From Desmodesmus armatus (lineage: Eukaryota > Chlorophyta > Chlorophyceae > Sphaeropleales > Scenedesmaceae): a stretch of DNA of 64,000 bases. The stretch's first letter is position 1, and each line of letters opens with the position of its first letter. Below the pieces are notes generated by a model, which was not told the DNA's origin, searched no databases, and saw only the letters and a list, made by a program, of their open reading frames with translations. Shown one piece after another: positions 12,801-25,000 of this stretch. The stretch covers positions 124,001 to 188,000 of the forward strand of contig VIIQ02000649.1 in assembly GCA_007449985.2 (NCBI GenBank). Direction: 5' to 3'. A program made the position numbers and the translations under genes.

Positions 12801-13230
12801 CAGCAACAGCACACGACCCAGCAGCAGCAGCAGCAGCAAAGGGCCCAGCAGCCTGCTGAGCAGCACAGGGCCCAGCAGCAGCGTGTGTGAGGAGCCCAGC
12901 CTGAGGCCTGAGGATTTCGACTACTTCTGCCTTTATAATGATGACCTAGGCAGGCATGAGGCCTACTACCAGGCAGTGGTGGACACCACCATAAACCTGC
13001 CTGCCGCAGCTGCTGCTGCAAATGCAGGCAGCCCTGGTCCTGTCATTGTGAACGGTGGCAACCTGTCTGTTGCTGTTGCAGCTGGTGAGGTGATCAGTGT
13101 TGAGTTCAGTTACAAGTACAGTCAGCAGGAGGTGCAGCAGCTGGCAGCTAGCGCTGGCCTTGTGCGGGTGAAGACGTGGAGCGATGCGCAGCAGCGGTAT
13201 GACTTGCACCTGCTGCAATGCAGGGGCTGA
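9891..13230 (+). CDS. EgtD-type histidine N-alpha-methyltransferase (hercynine synthase)
   Basis: Predicted SAM-dependent enzyme that trimethylates L-histidine to hercynine, the first step of ergothioneine synthesis. Exons: 9891-10184, 10462-10583, 10908-11029, 11277-11804, 12165-12239 and 12725-13230. They sum to 1647 nt in frame, 548 aa. Family blocks appear in order: LYDDTGLGLFD, LSEYYLTEAEASILAKC, the SAM-binding LLLELGAG joined across an intron to SMRKTQLLLDAI, FGSSINLMGIVGTYDQGL, ILWLGSSIGNCSREEA, FLLVGIDRRNDPEMV, AYNDKQGVTRSFILNGL, DFDYFCLYNDDLGRHEAYY and a C-terminal ISVEFSYKYSQQEV. The order and spacing match the EgtD family. Two low-complexity insertions (exon 4 Gln/Ser-rich, exon 6 Ser-rich) and Ala-rich stretches lengthen it over bacterial EgtD (about 320 aa). 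An in-frame ATG at 9771 is an alternative start (588 aa). The gene is head-to-head with the EgtB-like gene. Confidence 0.88.
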
Positions 13231-14511
13231 TGCATGCCTGAACAACTGTGGGCGTTTTGTGCATTGAATTGTGCCCCTTGACCTTTGCAGGGTCAGCACT
13301 GGAATGCTTCAAAGGGCTTCAAAGGGCCCCAGTGGTCTGTATCACTGATTGTGGGTGCAAACATCAGGGTGACACTGGCAGCTGAGCATGTGTGGGCCGA
13401 CGGTGTATTTATCAGCATGAGCACTGCCCCACCTCCCTGGGTGTGCTACTGGCTTGTTGTGAATAATGGGGTGATGAAATGAGAGTTGTGCATGGCCGAC
13501 CGCTGGCAGCTGTGGTGGTGTTTGCAGCAGTACTGCAAAAGATGTCATGAGGATGAGCCTGATGCGTCATTGCAAGTGCCTGCTGTGAAGGCCTTGACTG
13601 TCACTACATGGAATGCTGCACACAGTGCTGATGCTTGACAGGGATCAGATACGTGGGTTACAAGCCATGAAAGTTGATGGGTACAAGACATGTTAGTGCA
13701 ACGGCCACAAGCGACAGCATCACACCACACAACAAGAAGCATGGTGACGAATCAAAACAAAATCCAGCCTAAACAGTGCGCATCCTGCCAAACCACAGCA
13801 CGCCTGAAACAAGGCTGCAGCACTGTCAAAAAGCGCAATCCAGCATGTCAGTTTCCCACTCTATCACTGTGGCACAGCAACGCAAATGTCAAAAGGCCTT
13901 GTCTTGAAACTGACGATAGCATCACACAAGTACACTTGGTGTTGGACCCTGGTAAGCTACTGTGAGCCCAGCTTGCCAGCAGACTTGCCAACCAGCGAAC
14001 TGCATGCACAAATGGCTGCAGCTGCAATCAAGCACAAAAAGCGCAACCCAAAGCAGTGCCTGCACTGGTAGTGGCTGCTCAAGAAACATTCGGCTGCTGC
14101 GCGCCAGTGTTGAGTACAGTCTACGTGTGGCAAAACAGGCCACAGACAGGCATGCAATAGCGCTGTTGTCCGCTTCATGCCGCAAATCGCGCCACAGAAA
14201 GCGATTTCTTACAGACCCCACAGCAGCAGCAGGGGAGGCACATGCATAGTCTGATGCAACACACCCCTACCTAAACCCTCCCAAACACCACCACAACCCT
14301 TGCATGGGTGCTGCTCGCACAGCCTACAGGCTACCACATGCACTACACTCCTGCTTAGCACACACTGCGCCAAGCAACATGCTCAACACAGCAACAACAG
14401 GCTCCTCAAACACAGCAACACTACACTCTACCTGCTACCAGCCTGGTGGCAAAGCGACATCAGTCCCCCCTTAACACAGCAGCTGCATCAGCCAGTTGCA
14501 GTGCCCATCCG
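13231..14511. other. Convergent intergenic region
   Basis: This lies between the stops of the egtD-like gene (+) and the TEX261-like gene (-). No exon, RNA gene or long repeat was recognised. Around 14265-14300 the sequence is A/C-rich and simple. It probably holds both 3' UTRs. Confidence 0.5.
14209..14213 (-). terminator. Candidate TGTAA polyadenylation signal of the TEX261-like gene
   Basis: TTACA on the plus strand reads TGTAA on the minus strand, about 300 nt downstream of the stop at 14512. TGTAA is the usual chlorophyte poly(A) signal. A five-base match alone is weak. Confidence 0.35.
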
Positions 14512-15550
14512 TCACCGCTTGTGGCTGTCTGACACTGGCAGCACAGCACCTGCCGGCTGCATGCCCGCCGCCTGCTGCAGCTTGTGCATGGCCTGCACAA
14601 ACCTGCTGCGATGCTTCTTGAACCCTGGCTGCTGCTGCAGGCGGTCCGCCAAGCCCCATGCCGCTGACATACTGCTGCTGAAGCTTCCGCTGCCTTCGTT
14701 GCTGATGCTGCCGCCTGAGCCCTTCCTGCTGTGCATGCTGCCTGGGATGGGGATGCCCTGCCAGCCAGAGGCCTGGTCCGGCATCACGGCTGTATCTGTA
14801 CTGCTGCGGTGGTGCAGGGGCCGCATGCGCAGCCTTGCTGCATCGACAAATGGCGAGCCCGGCTGCGACATGCACATGGGGCTGCTTGGTATGCTGCCCT
14901 TCACGGCATCACCGTTGAGGGATACTGGCATCCTGGTGGGTAGGTCTGAGTCTGTCCCGGCGGACAGCAGCAGCATGATGGGGATCGGCCACACAACGGT
15001 CGCCAGGATGGCTGCAACGTTGAGCAAGCTGCCTGCTTCATGAGCCCACGTAAGGACCCAGGTGGTCTGGTGCACGACCAGCAGCACCAGCGCTGCAATT
15101 GTGGGTGGCTGGTCGAGGCCCATGTGGTTGGGGTAATAGCGTGTCAGCATCAGCGCGCTGTTTGCATGCGAGACAAGTCCCACCAGGTTTGGCCAGAACA
15201 GCTGCCGGTCTAGAACCAGCCATATCAACTGAAGTGTGAAACAGAAGATGGTCCCGCGCTTGATGAGCCTGTAGGTTGTCTTCACATGGTCCTCCAACCA
15301 CTCCGCAGCTGCACATGCAAAACACAGCAGGGACTGTTTTCAGGTGGGGGATCCTGTTAGGGGGCCTGGGCCACACCGGTACCATGGATCCATGCACATC
15401 AACATCAAAACGAGGTATGTGTGACTTTATGAGCTTTTCACAGCCTCCCAGGTGCTTACCAGTGTACAGGCCTGCTGCAAGGCAAAACACACCAGCCAGT
15501 ACCAACAGCACGAGCCCGACACCATATACTACAGTGTGTATCAGCCACAT
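14512..15550 (-). CDS. TEX261/SVP26-like ER-Golgi membrane protein
   Basis: Two exons, 15550-15460 and 15308-14512 (91+797 nt), give an in-frame protein of 295 aa. The start at 15550 yields MWLIHTVVYG, which fits the MW start of TEX261. Hydrophobic segments follow family order: an N-terminal segment ending GLYTAAEWLEDH, then LIWLVLDRQLFWPN, ALMLTRYYPNHMG, ALVLLVVHQTTWVLTW and a last segment ending PIPIMLLLSAGTDSDLP. SVP26/TEX261 proteins are cargo adaptors that load type II membrane proteins, including glycosyltransferases, into COPII vesicles. A COPII-adaptor role is inferred from homology. The C-terminus carries roughly 130 extra residues, Ser/Gly/Gln-rich and then basic (FKKHRSRFVQAMHKLQQ), not found in the roughly 200-aa family. 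It is divergent from COG4 with 461 bp between the start codons. Confidence 0.85.
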
Positions 15551-16011
15551 ACTGCAACGAAGGTACTGCAAGGGTACCTGCTTCGAACTAGACAGAAGAA
15601 CCAGAGGTCGGAATGGTCAACAAGTTGATGGAGGGACAGCAGTGCTGTTTGGTTGCGCGTGTGGTGTTGAAGAACCAAATAGTTTCAGATTGTCACAATA
15701 AGTCCTATGCAGTTGATCGGCGTGGTCCTTCGTGTATGCAGCGTAAATTGTCGGTTGCTGCGGTCCCGGTCCCTCCTAGGTGGTTAGTCATCCTGCGCTG
15801 TCCCAGTTATCAAGCACACACATGCCTTGCTGGTGTCACATTATCGGCCAGCCTGTTGTGAAGTCGACTGCACCCGTTTGGCTTGCCAGATCATCAGTTA
15901 CCTGCACAGATCATTGGTGCACTGCATGCTGCTGTAGCAGGGGCCATGTAGGTGTGTGGGGCTGTGTACGTGTGACACAAACCTCAGAAAACATTCAACA
16001 GAACAACAAAG
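15551..16011. promoter_or_regulatory. Divergent promoter region of TEX261-like gene and COG4
   Basis: This 461-bp interval holds both start-proximal regions of two secretory-pathway genes. No core promoter motif is claimed. The basis is gene orientation only. Confidence 0.4.
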
Positions 16012-19000
16012 ATGCCTGCCAGGACAGTCAGCATCGCAGCTGCTGGCTCGGCAGACTTCACCCAGCTCAGCAGTCTGACAAACCTCACAGACATCAACCG
16101 CCTGCTGCACGAAACCATAGCCTGGGAGCGTTCCATAGAGGCTGACTTGGACAAGCAGCTGGGCAGGCGGACGGAGCTGGAGCGTGATATCCTGCAGCTG
16201 AATGCAGCCACCTCTGAGGTCAGTTAGGGCCCATGCAGACCACCCTGTCATGTTTAGTCCAGCACAAACATTTGATTGCCAACCTGCAGTGTGAGGCTGT
16301 GCTAAAGCTGTCACAGTAATAATGTTGTCGTTGCACTCTAATACGCTTTGATTCAGTCATTGTGAACCAAACGGACCAGTCATAACCCCTGCGCCTTCAC
16401 CATTCCGTGTCCCCTCACCATGTTGCCCTCTCCTGCTGTCAGCTTTTGGAGCTGGCCCGTGCCGATGCCGAGCAGCTCTTCAAGTCCGTGCAGTCCACAG
16501 CATCAACAGCAGACCGCATCGGCAGCAGGGTGCGGCGCCTGGATCACCAGCAGACAAATGTCACAGAAACCCTGGAGCTCATAAACCTCATATTGGATCG
16601 CACGCACTGCATCAGCGGTGTGCAGCAGGCACTGGCCAGCCACGACTATGACACGGCGGCTCAGCACATCGCCACGTTCCTGCAGCTGGAGAAGCGGCTG
16701 TCGTCGACGGCAGTGGCAGGGGTGGATGCTGGTCAAGTGGAGGAGCAGCGACAGGTGGGGCTGGCAGGGTAGGCAGACAGCATTGCAGTAATGAAGACAG
16801 CAAAGATGCAAGCAGACCTGCAGCAACTGAGGCAAGCAGGCAGGCAGTCAGGGAGGCAAGCATACTTGCAAACAGCAAGGGGGACAGGCAGTATGGCATG
16901 CAGGCAAGCCGATGTTTGTATCGTGTGTGGTGCTGAAGGGGGCAGGGAAGGCGCCAGCAGCTGTTCAGCTACTTCTTCCAGCCACATGTAACGGCGATGA
17001 GCAGTAAGTCAGCACTAACTGACGACACGAGGACTGGGGAGCTTGTGTGGGGATTGACACCCCGGCCTTGCCCTTGGCTGCATGTCATGCTTGTCCTGTC
17101 TGCTGTGTGCTGCAGTTGCTCATATCAGCCAAGCAGCAGCTGGAGACAGTAGTGCACCAAAAGCTTGAAGAGGCTGTGTCAGCACGGGAGCATGCTGCTG
17201 TGCTGCGCTTTGTGCTGCTGCACCAGCCACTGGCTATACCCGACCAGGGCATCAGCAGGTAGGGAGGGAGGCAACACACCACATCACACAGGAGCATGAT
17301 ACATGATACATGCATGTGCTCTTGCCGCCCGTATGCAATACCATGCGAGCTATCTGCAGGCTCGGCTTGGGTGGGTTAGCATCAGCCACCTTGCGGCAGC
17401 TCAATGCTTGCACCCTGGCCGCATCAGCTAATTCTGTATTGCACTGTGCCACGGGCATCAGTGGGGTGCTGTCTGTCACAGGGGCAGTACAGATTGTGAG
17501 CAGCAGTGAGCTCCACCAGCAGCGGTTACTGCAGGGGCCGTCTGTGCAGGATGCATTGACACATCAGCAATTGCCGCATCACCAGCAGAAGGCCATGCCA
17601 GAGGCTCCTGGTGCTCTGCAGTCGAGGAGGCTCTGGTGACACCCTGGGTTTTGTGCAGCCCGCGCTTGTCACACAAATGGGGCTGTACCAACCTCACTGA
17701 GGAAAACCCAAAACCACTAAACCACTACCACTCTTACTCCCACTCTCACTCCCACTCCCACTCCCACTCCCACTCCCACTCCCACTCCCACTTCCAATCT
17801 CTCTCTCTTCTACCTGCAGGCACATAGACTACATGCGGCTGGTGCTGGGCTCTTAGGCGTGTGAGCTGTAACTCTCACTCCCACTATCACTCCCTTTCTC
17901 CTGCCTTTCTCCTGCAGGTACATAGACTACATGCGGCTGGTGCTGGGCTCCAAGGCGCGTGAGCTGTACCAGTCCCTGGACCCCCTCTCTCTCCCTCCCT
18001 CACCCTCACTCTCACCCCCACTCTCACTCCCACTCTCACTCCCACTCTCACTCCCTGTTTCCTGCAGGTACATAGACTACATGCGGCTGGTGCTGGGCTC
18101 CAAGGCACGTGAGCTGTACCAGTCCCTGGACGCAGTGCTGGAGCCGCCAAAGCCCGGCAAGGCTGCAGGACAGCAGGTGGGCATTCCTGCACTGTGCTGA
18201 CGGTCAGCACCATGCAAACTGCAGAGCTTGTGGTTTGTATGTATAGTGCCCCATGCGCATGTACTGTACTAGCACTCAGCCTGCAAAAAGCAAGCATGCG
18301 GTACCCCAATATGATGCTCAGTGTGTGGCCGACATGAGAGTAATGAGCGTTCTAGTTCAAACACACCGATGAAGCTTTGTGATGCAGCTTGTGGCTGTTC
18401 CTGCTCACACAACAGTGGGCAAGTCCTGTTGTGCTGGGCCATGCCGTGGTTTGCCATGCTGCCGCATGTCGTCTTCCTGCAGGGCACGTTCATCGATGTG
18501 CTGAGCGGGCTCTTCAGAGCTGTGGCCATGGCAGTTGAGCAGGATGAGTCATCCATCGTCAGCACGTTTGGTGCAGCAGCCCTGCTTGATGTGGTGGTGG
18601 GCCTGCAGGCAGAGTGTGACAGCCAGGGGCTACGGATGTTGCAGCGCTTTGTTGAGGCTCGGCGGGTCTCCCAGCTGGTCAATGTGAGTGTGCTGGTGGG
18701 GGTGGTTGGAAACAAACAGTGGGGTGGAGTGAGGGAGGCAGGGCGATTCAGCACCAGCTTTGTAGAGAGGTGGGGTGAATTGGAGTAGTAAGTGGCTTGA
18801 CAGGTGTGTGGAAGTGCTGTGCATCTATGGCTTGGCCTGGCATGCTGGTGCATCACAAGCAGAGCTGTGGTAAATGCTGTGCAAGTTGGACATGCCAATT
18901 TTCTTTATGGGTCCTGCGTCCTCTGTCTCTGAGAGGAGCTTGGTTTGGATGGCACTGCTTGCTGCTGTGCCTGCAGGATGCTGCCGGCAAGAAGCGGTCG

Positions 19001-22000
19001 GGGGTTGCAGCAGCTGCTGCAGGAGCAGCGGCAGCCACAGATGCCCGTGGTAGCACAAAGTAAGTGGCGTGCTGGACAAGAGGGTTGTTACGGTTGCATC
19101 ACCAACAACCTGTAGTAATTGCAGACACTGTGGAGATGGGGGGCAGTCCTGTGATGTCATGCTCATGCTGCTTTGCTGTGTGTTGTGTCTGTGTGCCATG
19201 CATGCAGGCAGGTTAAGGCGCTGATTCTATGCTGCTCATGCCGGTTTGTTGTGTGTCATGTCTGTGTACCAATCCTGCAGGCAGGTTGAGGGGCTGGTGG
19301 TGCTGGTGCAGCGCAGTGAGGAATACACCTACTTCCTTACCTCACACATGCTCATGCCATTTTTCTGTGTCATGCCTGTGTTCCATACATGCAGGCAGGT
19401 TGAGGTGCTGATGCAAGAGCTGTGATCTTGTCATGTCATGCTCCTGTGGCTGCCCTACATGTTGCGTCTGTGTTGCTTACATGCAGGCAGGTTGAGGCGC
19501 GGATCCTATGATGTCATGCTCATGCCGATTTGTTGTGTGACGTGTGTGTCTACACACGCAGGCAGGTTGAGGCGCTGATCCATGAGCTGGTGACCCTGTG
19601 ATGCTGCTCTGCTGTGCTTTGACCTGGGTTGCGACCCACAGGCGAGAAAGTTGCTGATTCAGGAGCTCTGGTCATGTGATGTCATGCTCATGTGGCTGCC
19701 CTACGTGTTGCGTCTGTGTGCCATTCCTGCAGGCAGGTTGAGGCGCTGATCCAGGAGCTGGTTGTGCTGGTGCAGCGCAGTGAGGAATACACCTACTTCC
19801 TCACCTCACACATGCGCGACGCAGTCAACAGGGACACGGAGAAGCAGCAGGCGGCAGCAGCGCAGCGGCAGTCACACCTGCAGCGGCGGCTGTCGGGGGC
19901 GCAGCCAGACACACCAGCAGTCAGGGACCAGCAAGGTTGGTTGATGGGTTGTGGTTTTTTCTCTTTTCTACATAGCTGCTGCAATACAGCACACGCTTTC
20001 TTGGCGGGTGATTTAGCATGTGTCGTCTTGGTAGTGCTTGCATGTGCATGTATAGAGATTCAGCAGGATGGATGGGCTGGCATTTCATGATGGTGTTGCG
20101 CAGTGTCAATTTCTGCTCTGTGGGCGCATTCACTTTAGCAGTCTTTCAGATGTGTCATGTCCACATGACGATCATATGACTGCTTGCGTGTGTGGTGGTG
20201 CTGCGCTGCTGCTGTGCACTGCAGCTGTGCTGGACCCTGCAGTGGCAGCCCTGCAGCAGCACTTGGGGCAGTGTGAGGCACGCCTGCGCTCAGGTAAACA
20301 CCCGCAGCAGCCGCCTGCACCAGCAGCTGCAGCACCCAAATGCAGCTGCATCAGCAAGGAGCCTGCCTGGCGGCAGTACTGCAACACTACCAGTTTGTCT
20401 GGCGTTCAGTGCTGCATCTCTGGGTGTACAGGCCAGGGCGTTTCCAGGGCTTTCCGGCCGTCAGCACCGCAGAAGCTGGGCACCATGTTGCACTCCCCTG
20501 TCCGCCAAGGGTACGCGGTAGTCGATACAGCATACACGTGCTGACAGTCAAGCTCATGGTGTCCTGCAGGTCCCTTTGCTGTTGGTGTGCGTGAGCTGCT
20601 GGGTCACTACATGGTGCTGGAGGAGCACTTCATGGAGGACACATCAGACATGGCCATACGCATCGATGAGGTGGTGAGTCAAGGATGAGTAAAAGTATAA
20701 GTGTGAGTTTGAGTGACATGGCCATACGCATTGACGAAGTGGTGAGCTCACTCGTGAGGGGGTCAGATAGCGTCTCGCAAGGGGCTCAAACAGGTTGGAT
20801 GACATGCTACAAGCTCATGTCACATCATCCACCAATGGAGAAGATGAGATGAGAAGGACATCGTGGGTGTGGCCTTGAGGGCCTGGTGGTTGGTGCCATG
20901 GGCTATCCTGTTGTGTGCAGTTGTGTGCATGTGGCCATTTGTGGCCACCCACCTCGCTGGTGTGACACCGAGTAGGCGTCATAGGCACGCAGCGCGCAAG
21001 CTTGTCACATGGAGCATTCAACTCCAAACAGCCATGTCAAATGATCACTCACCCATGTAAGTCACATGATCATGCTGTGCTGTGCCGTGCTGGGCTATGC
21101 TGTGATGTGATGTGCCATACGTCGTGGTGCGCAGGTGCCGGGCAGCCTTACCAGCAGCATGGTTGACGATGTCTTCTTCATCCTCAAGAAGTCAAGCAGC
21201 CGCGCATTGGCAACACAGGTACGCCGGCCCCACAGGCCACCCCCCCCCCCCCCGGCGGAGTGCACCACGTGCCCTTCATGTGCCAATATTGTTGGGTTTG
21301 TTACCAAGTAGACTGTAGTCAAAATGGTGCGGTTGCGTGTGGCAACAAAGGTATGGCTGTGCACTTCTGCCGCTGCTTGCCGCGAACGTACGTATCTGCC
21401 CTATGAGCCTTGTTTGGCCCCTCGAAGGGCGATCAGGCAAGGCCCTGATCTAGTAGTAGGAGTAGTAGTGGTAGTTGTAGTAATAGTATCTGCAGCGGTC
21501 GCATGTCCGTTGGCAGCTCTGGAGGCCGCCAAAGGGCCATTGCATGCATGTCCCGCCGCAAGGCTCAAGACCCAATGGGTTCGGTTGTAGTGACAGAGTG
21601 CTGCGCTACAGCCATATTACATACACGCATAGCACTATGGGCGACCTTCACTCCTATGCCCACTCGACAAGCTGTGCATGTTGACGATCCTGCTGCTGTT
21701 GTTGCTGTTGCAGAGTATACACTGTGCCTGCGCTATTCTTGGTCAAGTCAACGACTTGCTTGGCAACAAGTTCAAGTCAGCTGTGCTGACAAGACTAGCA
21801 GGTCAGGCCTGGCTGTTGGTGGACTTGTGCCACAGCAGCATCCTATGATGCATGAAGCCGATATGACAATGTATCTGTACATGCTCGTCCGTAGTTGTTG
21901 CCATGCATCATGTAGGATACATGACAGGTTCTTTGTTTGACTTCTGGACCCGGTGGTGGGTGTGTGCTGTTGTACTTTGCTGACTTCGCTGTTGTACTGT

Positions 22001-25000
22001 GCTATTGTACTGCAGGGGGCCCCGGCAAGCTGTTGGCAGGAGCACCTGGGCTGCCTGGGGGTGCGGATGCTGCTGCCGCAGGTGTGTTCATACTGCATCG
22101 CAAGCACTGATGCAAGGGTTGGCAAGCCTTGTTCTGGTGGAACAGTGAAACAAATAATGTGTGTCAGGGCCAGGTTCATTTATGCCCTTGAGGAGCAGGT
22201 TGGAAGGCCAGTGTACAACAGCAGGGTGAAGCAAAGCACATCACAGCACAGCACAGCACAGCAAACACAGGGGAGCGCAGCCTGTAGTGCCGCCCATAGC
22301 GGCGCCCCCCTCCCTCCGCATGCCCTTCGCTCGTCATCGTTTGCGTCGGTACTCTGTATAGCAGAATCTAGTCCTTTTCAGATTGGTGCGGTTGCGTGTG
22401 TTACAGTGTGTGCTGATCCCAACTCTTCTGATGTGCAGTGTGTGCTGATCCCAACTCTTCTGATGTGCAGGCGCTGCGGGTGCTGCAGCTGCTTCAGACC
22501 ACGCCGTGGCCATCAACAACATAGATGTGTCATCGGAGTACATCCAGAAGCTGCGGCAGGAGCTGGAGGGACATTCAGGTGAGCTGCTGCCTGGTGTGTC
22601 TCTCGAGCCTCATAGCTACAGGTGTAACACTGATTGGTTGTGTGTGCACCACTCCCTCGCTAGCATTCGCCTCCCAAGGCATAACTAGTCCCTCGCAGAA
22701 CAGCCCTGGTAGCGTGTGGATTGTGCAAGTCAGTCAGTGCAACAGTGCTGCACTGATGCCAGCATCGCACCACAAAGGCTACACTGTAGCAGGGTTGGGG
22801 ACCCTGTGCGACCCTGCACTCTTGAATATCAACCTGGCAAATGGTCCTATCACCCCGGATGCACTCCTGCTGTAAATCCCTGCGTGCTGTTACTGCTGCT
22901 GTCACCGCCAATGTCTTGGTCAATGCGCCCTCTGTGCGTGCAGAGCGCCTGTTTGCCGCTCAGTTGGACCAGGACCGGCTGCGCAGCGTGTTGGTGGACA
23001 TGACAAAGACGTCCAGTGACTTCAGGAATGCAGGCAGCAAGGCTCTGGAGGCAGTAGCCGACGGACTGCTGCCCAAAATGAGGCCTATCATGGATGAACT
23101 GGGGGCGGTGAGTCATGATTGTTGAGGTTTATGGGTTAGGCTAAACCCCAAAGCCTGGCCTTGGGGGGACAGCAGCACAGGGGCCTGGTGATGCTGTCCA
23201 TGTGTTGGGAATGGAGTTAGAAAGACAGTGTGTGTTGTTATCGTGTGGCCATACACACATGACAACAACACACACTGTCTTTCCAACTCCATTTCGACAC
23301 ATGGACAGCTGTGTGTCATTGGTATCTGTATTCCTGTGTATCATTGGTCCATCACTGCTGGCTGCGTTTTCCACACTAGCTGTTTCCCCACCCTTCGTCC
23401 CCCCCCCCCCGCCTCCCGTGTCCCAACCCCCTTGTCCCTCTCTACAGACTAGCTTCCAGCTAAGTGAGTCTGACTATGCGGCTGGTGAACTTGGTGGCAG
23501 TTGGGTGATGCGTCTGGCTGCTGCCCTGGAGGTTCAGCTGCACTGGCTGCACAGTCTGAGCACAGACTGATGTTGTCGCTGCATGGCTGCGCCCACCACC
23601 TCACCTTCCCCACCCGCTGTGTGCTTGTGCCTTGCTCCCCCCTCCCCCTCTCACCCCCCTTTTTGTGCCTTGCTCCTCTCCCCCCCCCCACCCCACCCCA
23701 CCCCTCCAGACGAGCTTCCAGCTGAGTGAGTCTATGCAGCGGTGAACTGGGCGGTGGCTGGGTGATGCGGCTTGATACTTCCCCCCTCTTTTCTTCCTCG
23801 TATCGCTCATTCACCCACTCCCCCTGTATGTGTCTGTCCCCTACTATCCTTCATATCCAACAGACAAGCTTCCAGCTGAGTGAGTCTGACTATGCAGCTG
23901 GCGAGCTGGGTGGCAGCTGGGTGATGCGGCTTGCTGCTGCCCTGGAGGTCCAGCTGCACTGGCTGCAGCCGCTGCTCACCTCCCACTGCAGCGAGGCCTT
24001 CACACTTACACTGCTGGACAAGGTGGTGGCAGTGATCGAAGTGCTGCTGGGGCGCAAGGTGGGTGGGTGGTGGGGCCGTCTGGAGTGTGAGATGGTGCAC
24101 AGATGGATCCAGTTCCTGTGTAACCCGGGGTGGCTGGGGGTTGGAGAAGGTGTGGTCTGGCAATGAGGCAAGACATGTAGGGCAATGCCAGACGCGCAGC
24201 CACTGCAGTGTGCAGACAAACTGAAGTTGACCCCATGACCAGATGCGGTTATTGGCTAGTGCCGGCAAAGAGGGTCAACCCCTGCCGTATTGGTATTGGG
24301 ATTTGACATGTGGTGTTGCTCTCCACATAATGCTCATCATTGGGGCTTCTAGCGGCAGTGTTACGGTGAAGTAGTGGCCAGGCGTACATCTGCATTACTG
24401 CGTGACGGGGCAACCTACAGCCTGCCATGTCGGACATGACAGATGAGATCACCTGCCAATGTTGGGGTGGTTGGTGCACCACCACGTGGTGCACCTGCCA
24501 GACTGTACGCTTGCCTTCCATGTTTCTATTTGACGCAGGACAGCATCCAGAGGGCAGTGCACAAGGCTACGCCATCACCGACCCTCAACCTTATGCTGTG
24601 CTGACTTCTGCATGGCTGCTGCATCGTGCAGGTGTTCAGCCAGTTGGGTGGGTTGCAACTGGACCGTGACATCCGCAGCCTAGTGGCGGCCGTTGGGGAG
24701 CTCAGCACCAAGCCAGTTAGGGACAAGTTTGCTCGGCTGACCCAGGTATGCACACACCACCCCTCTGGTGCATACTATGCTGTGCTTGTGTCAGCAGACC
24801 TAGTTGTGGTGGTGGGGGGTGTCCAATGGCAGCAGGTCCTTTGTGCAGAGTAGATGATTGTGACCTGGGGTGCAGCGTAGGGAGCATTACACCAGTCGGG
24901 GACAAGTTTGCTCGGCTGACCCAGGTCTGCACACACCCTCACTCTGCTGCACGCTATGCTGTGTTTGGGGCAGCAGGGGTGGTTGTAGTGGTGGTGGGGG

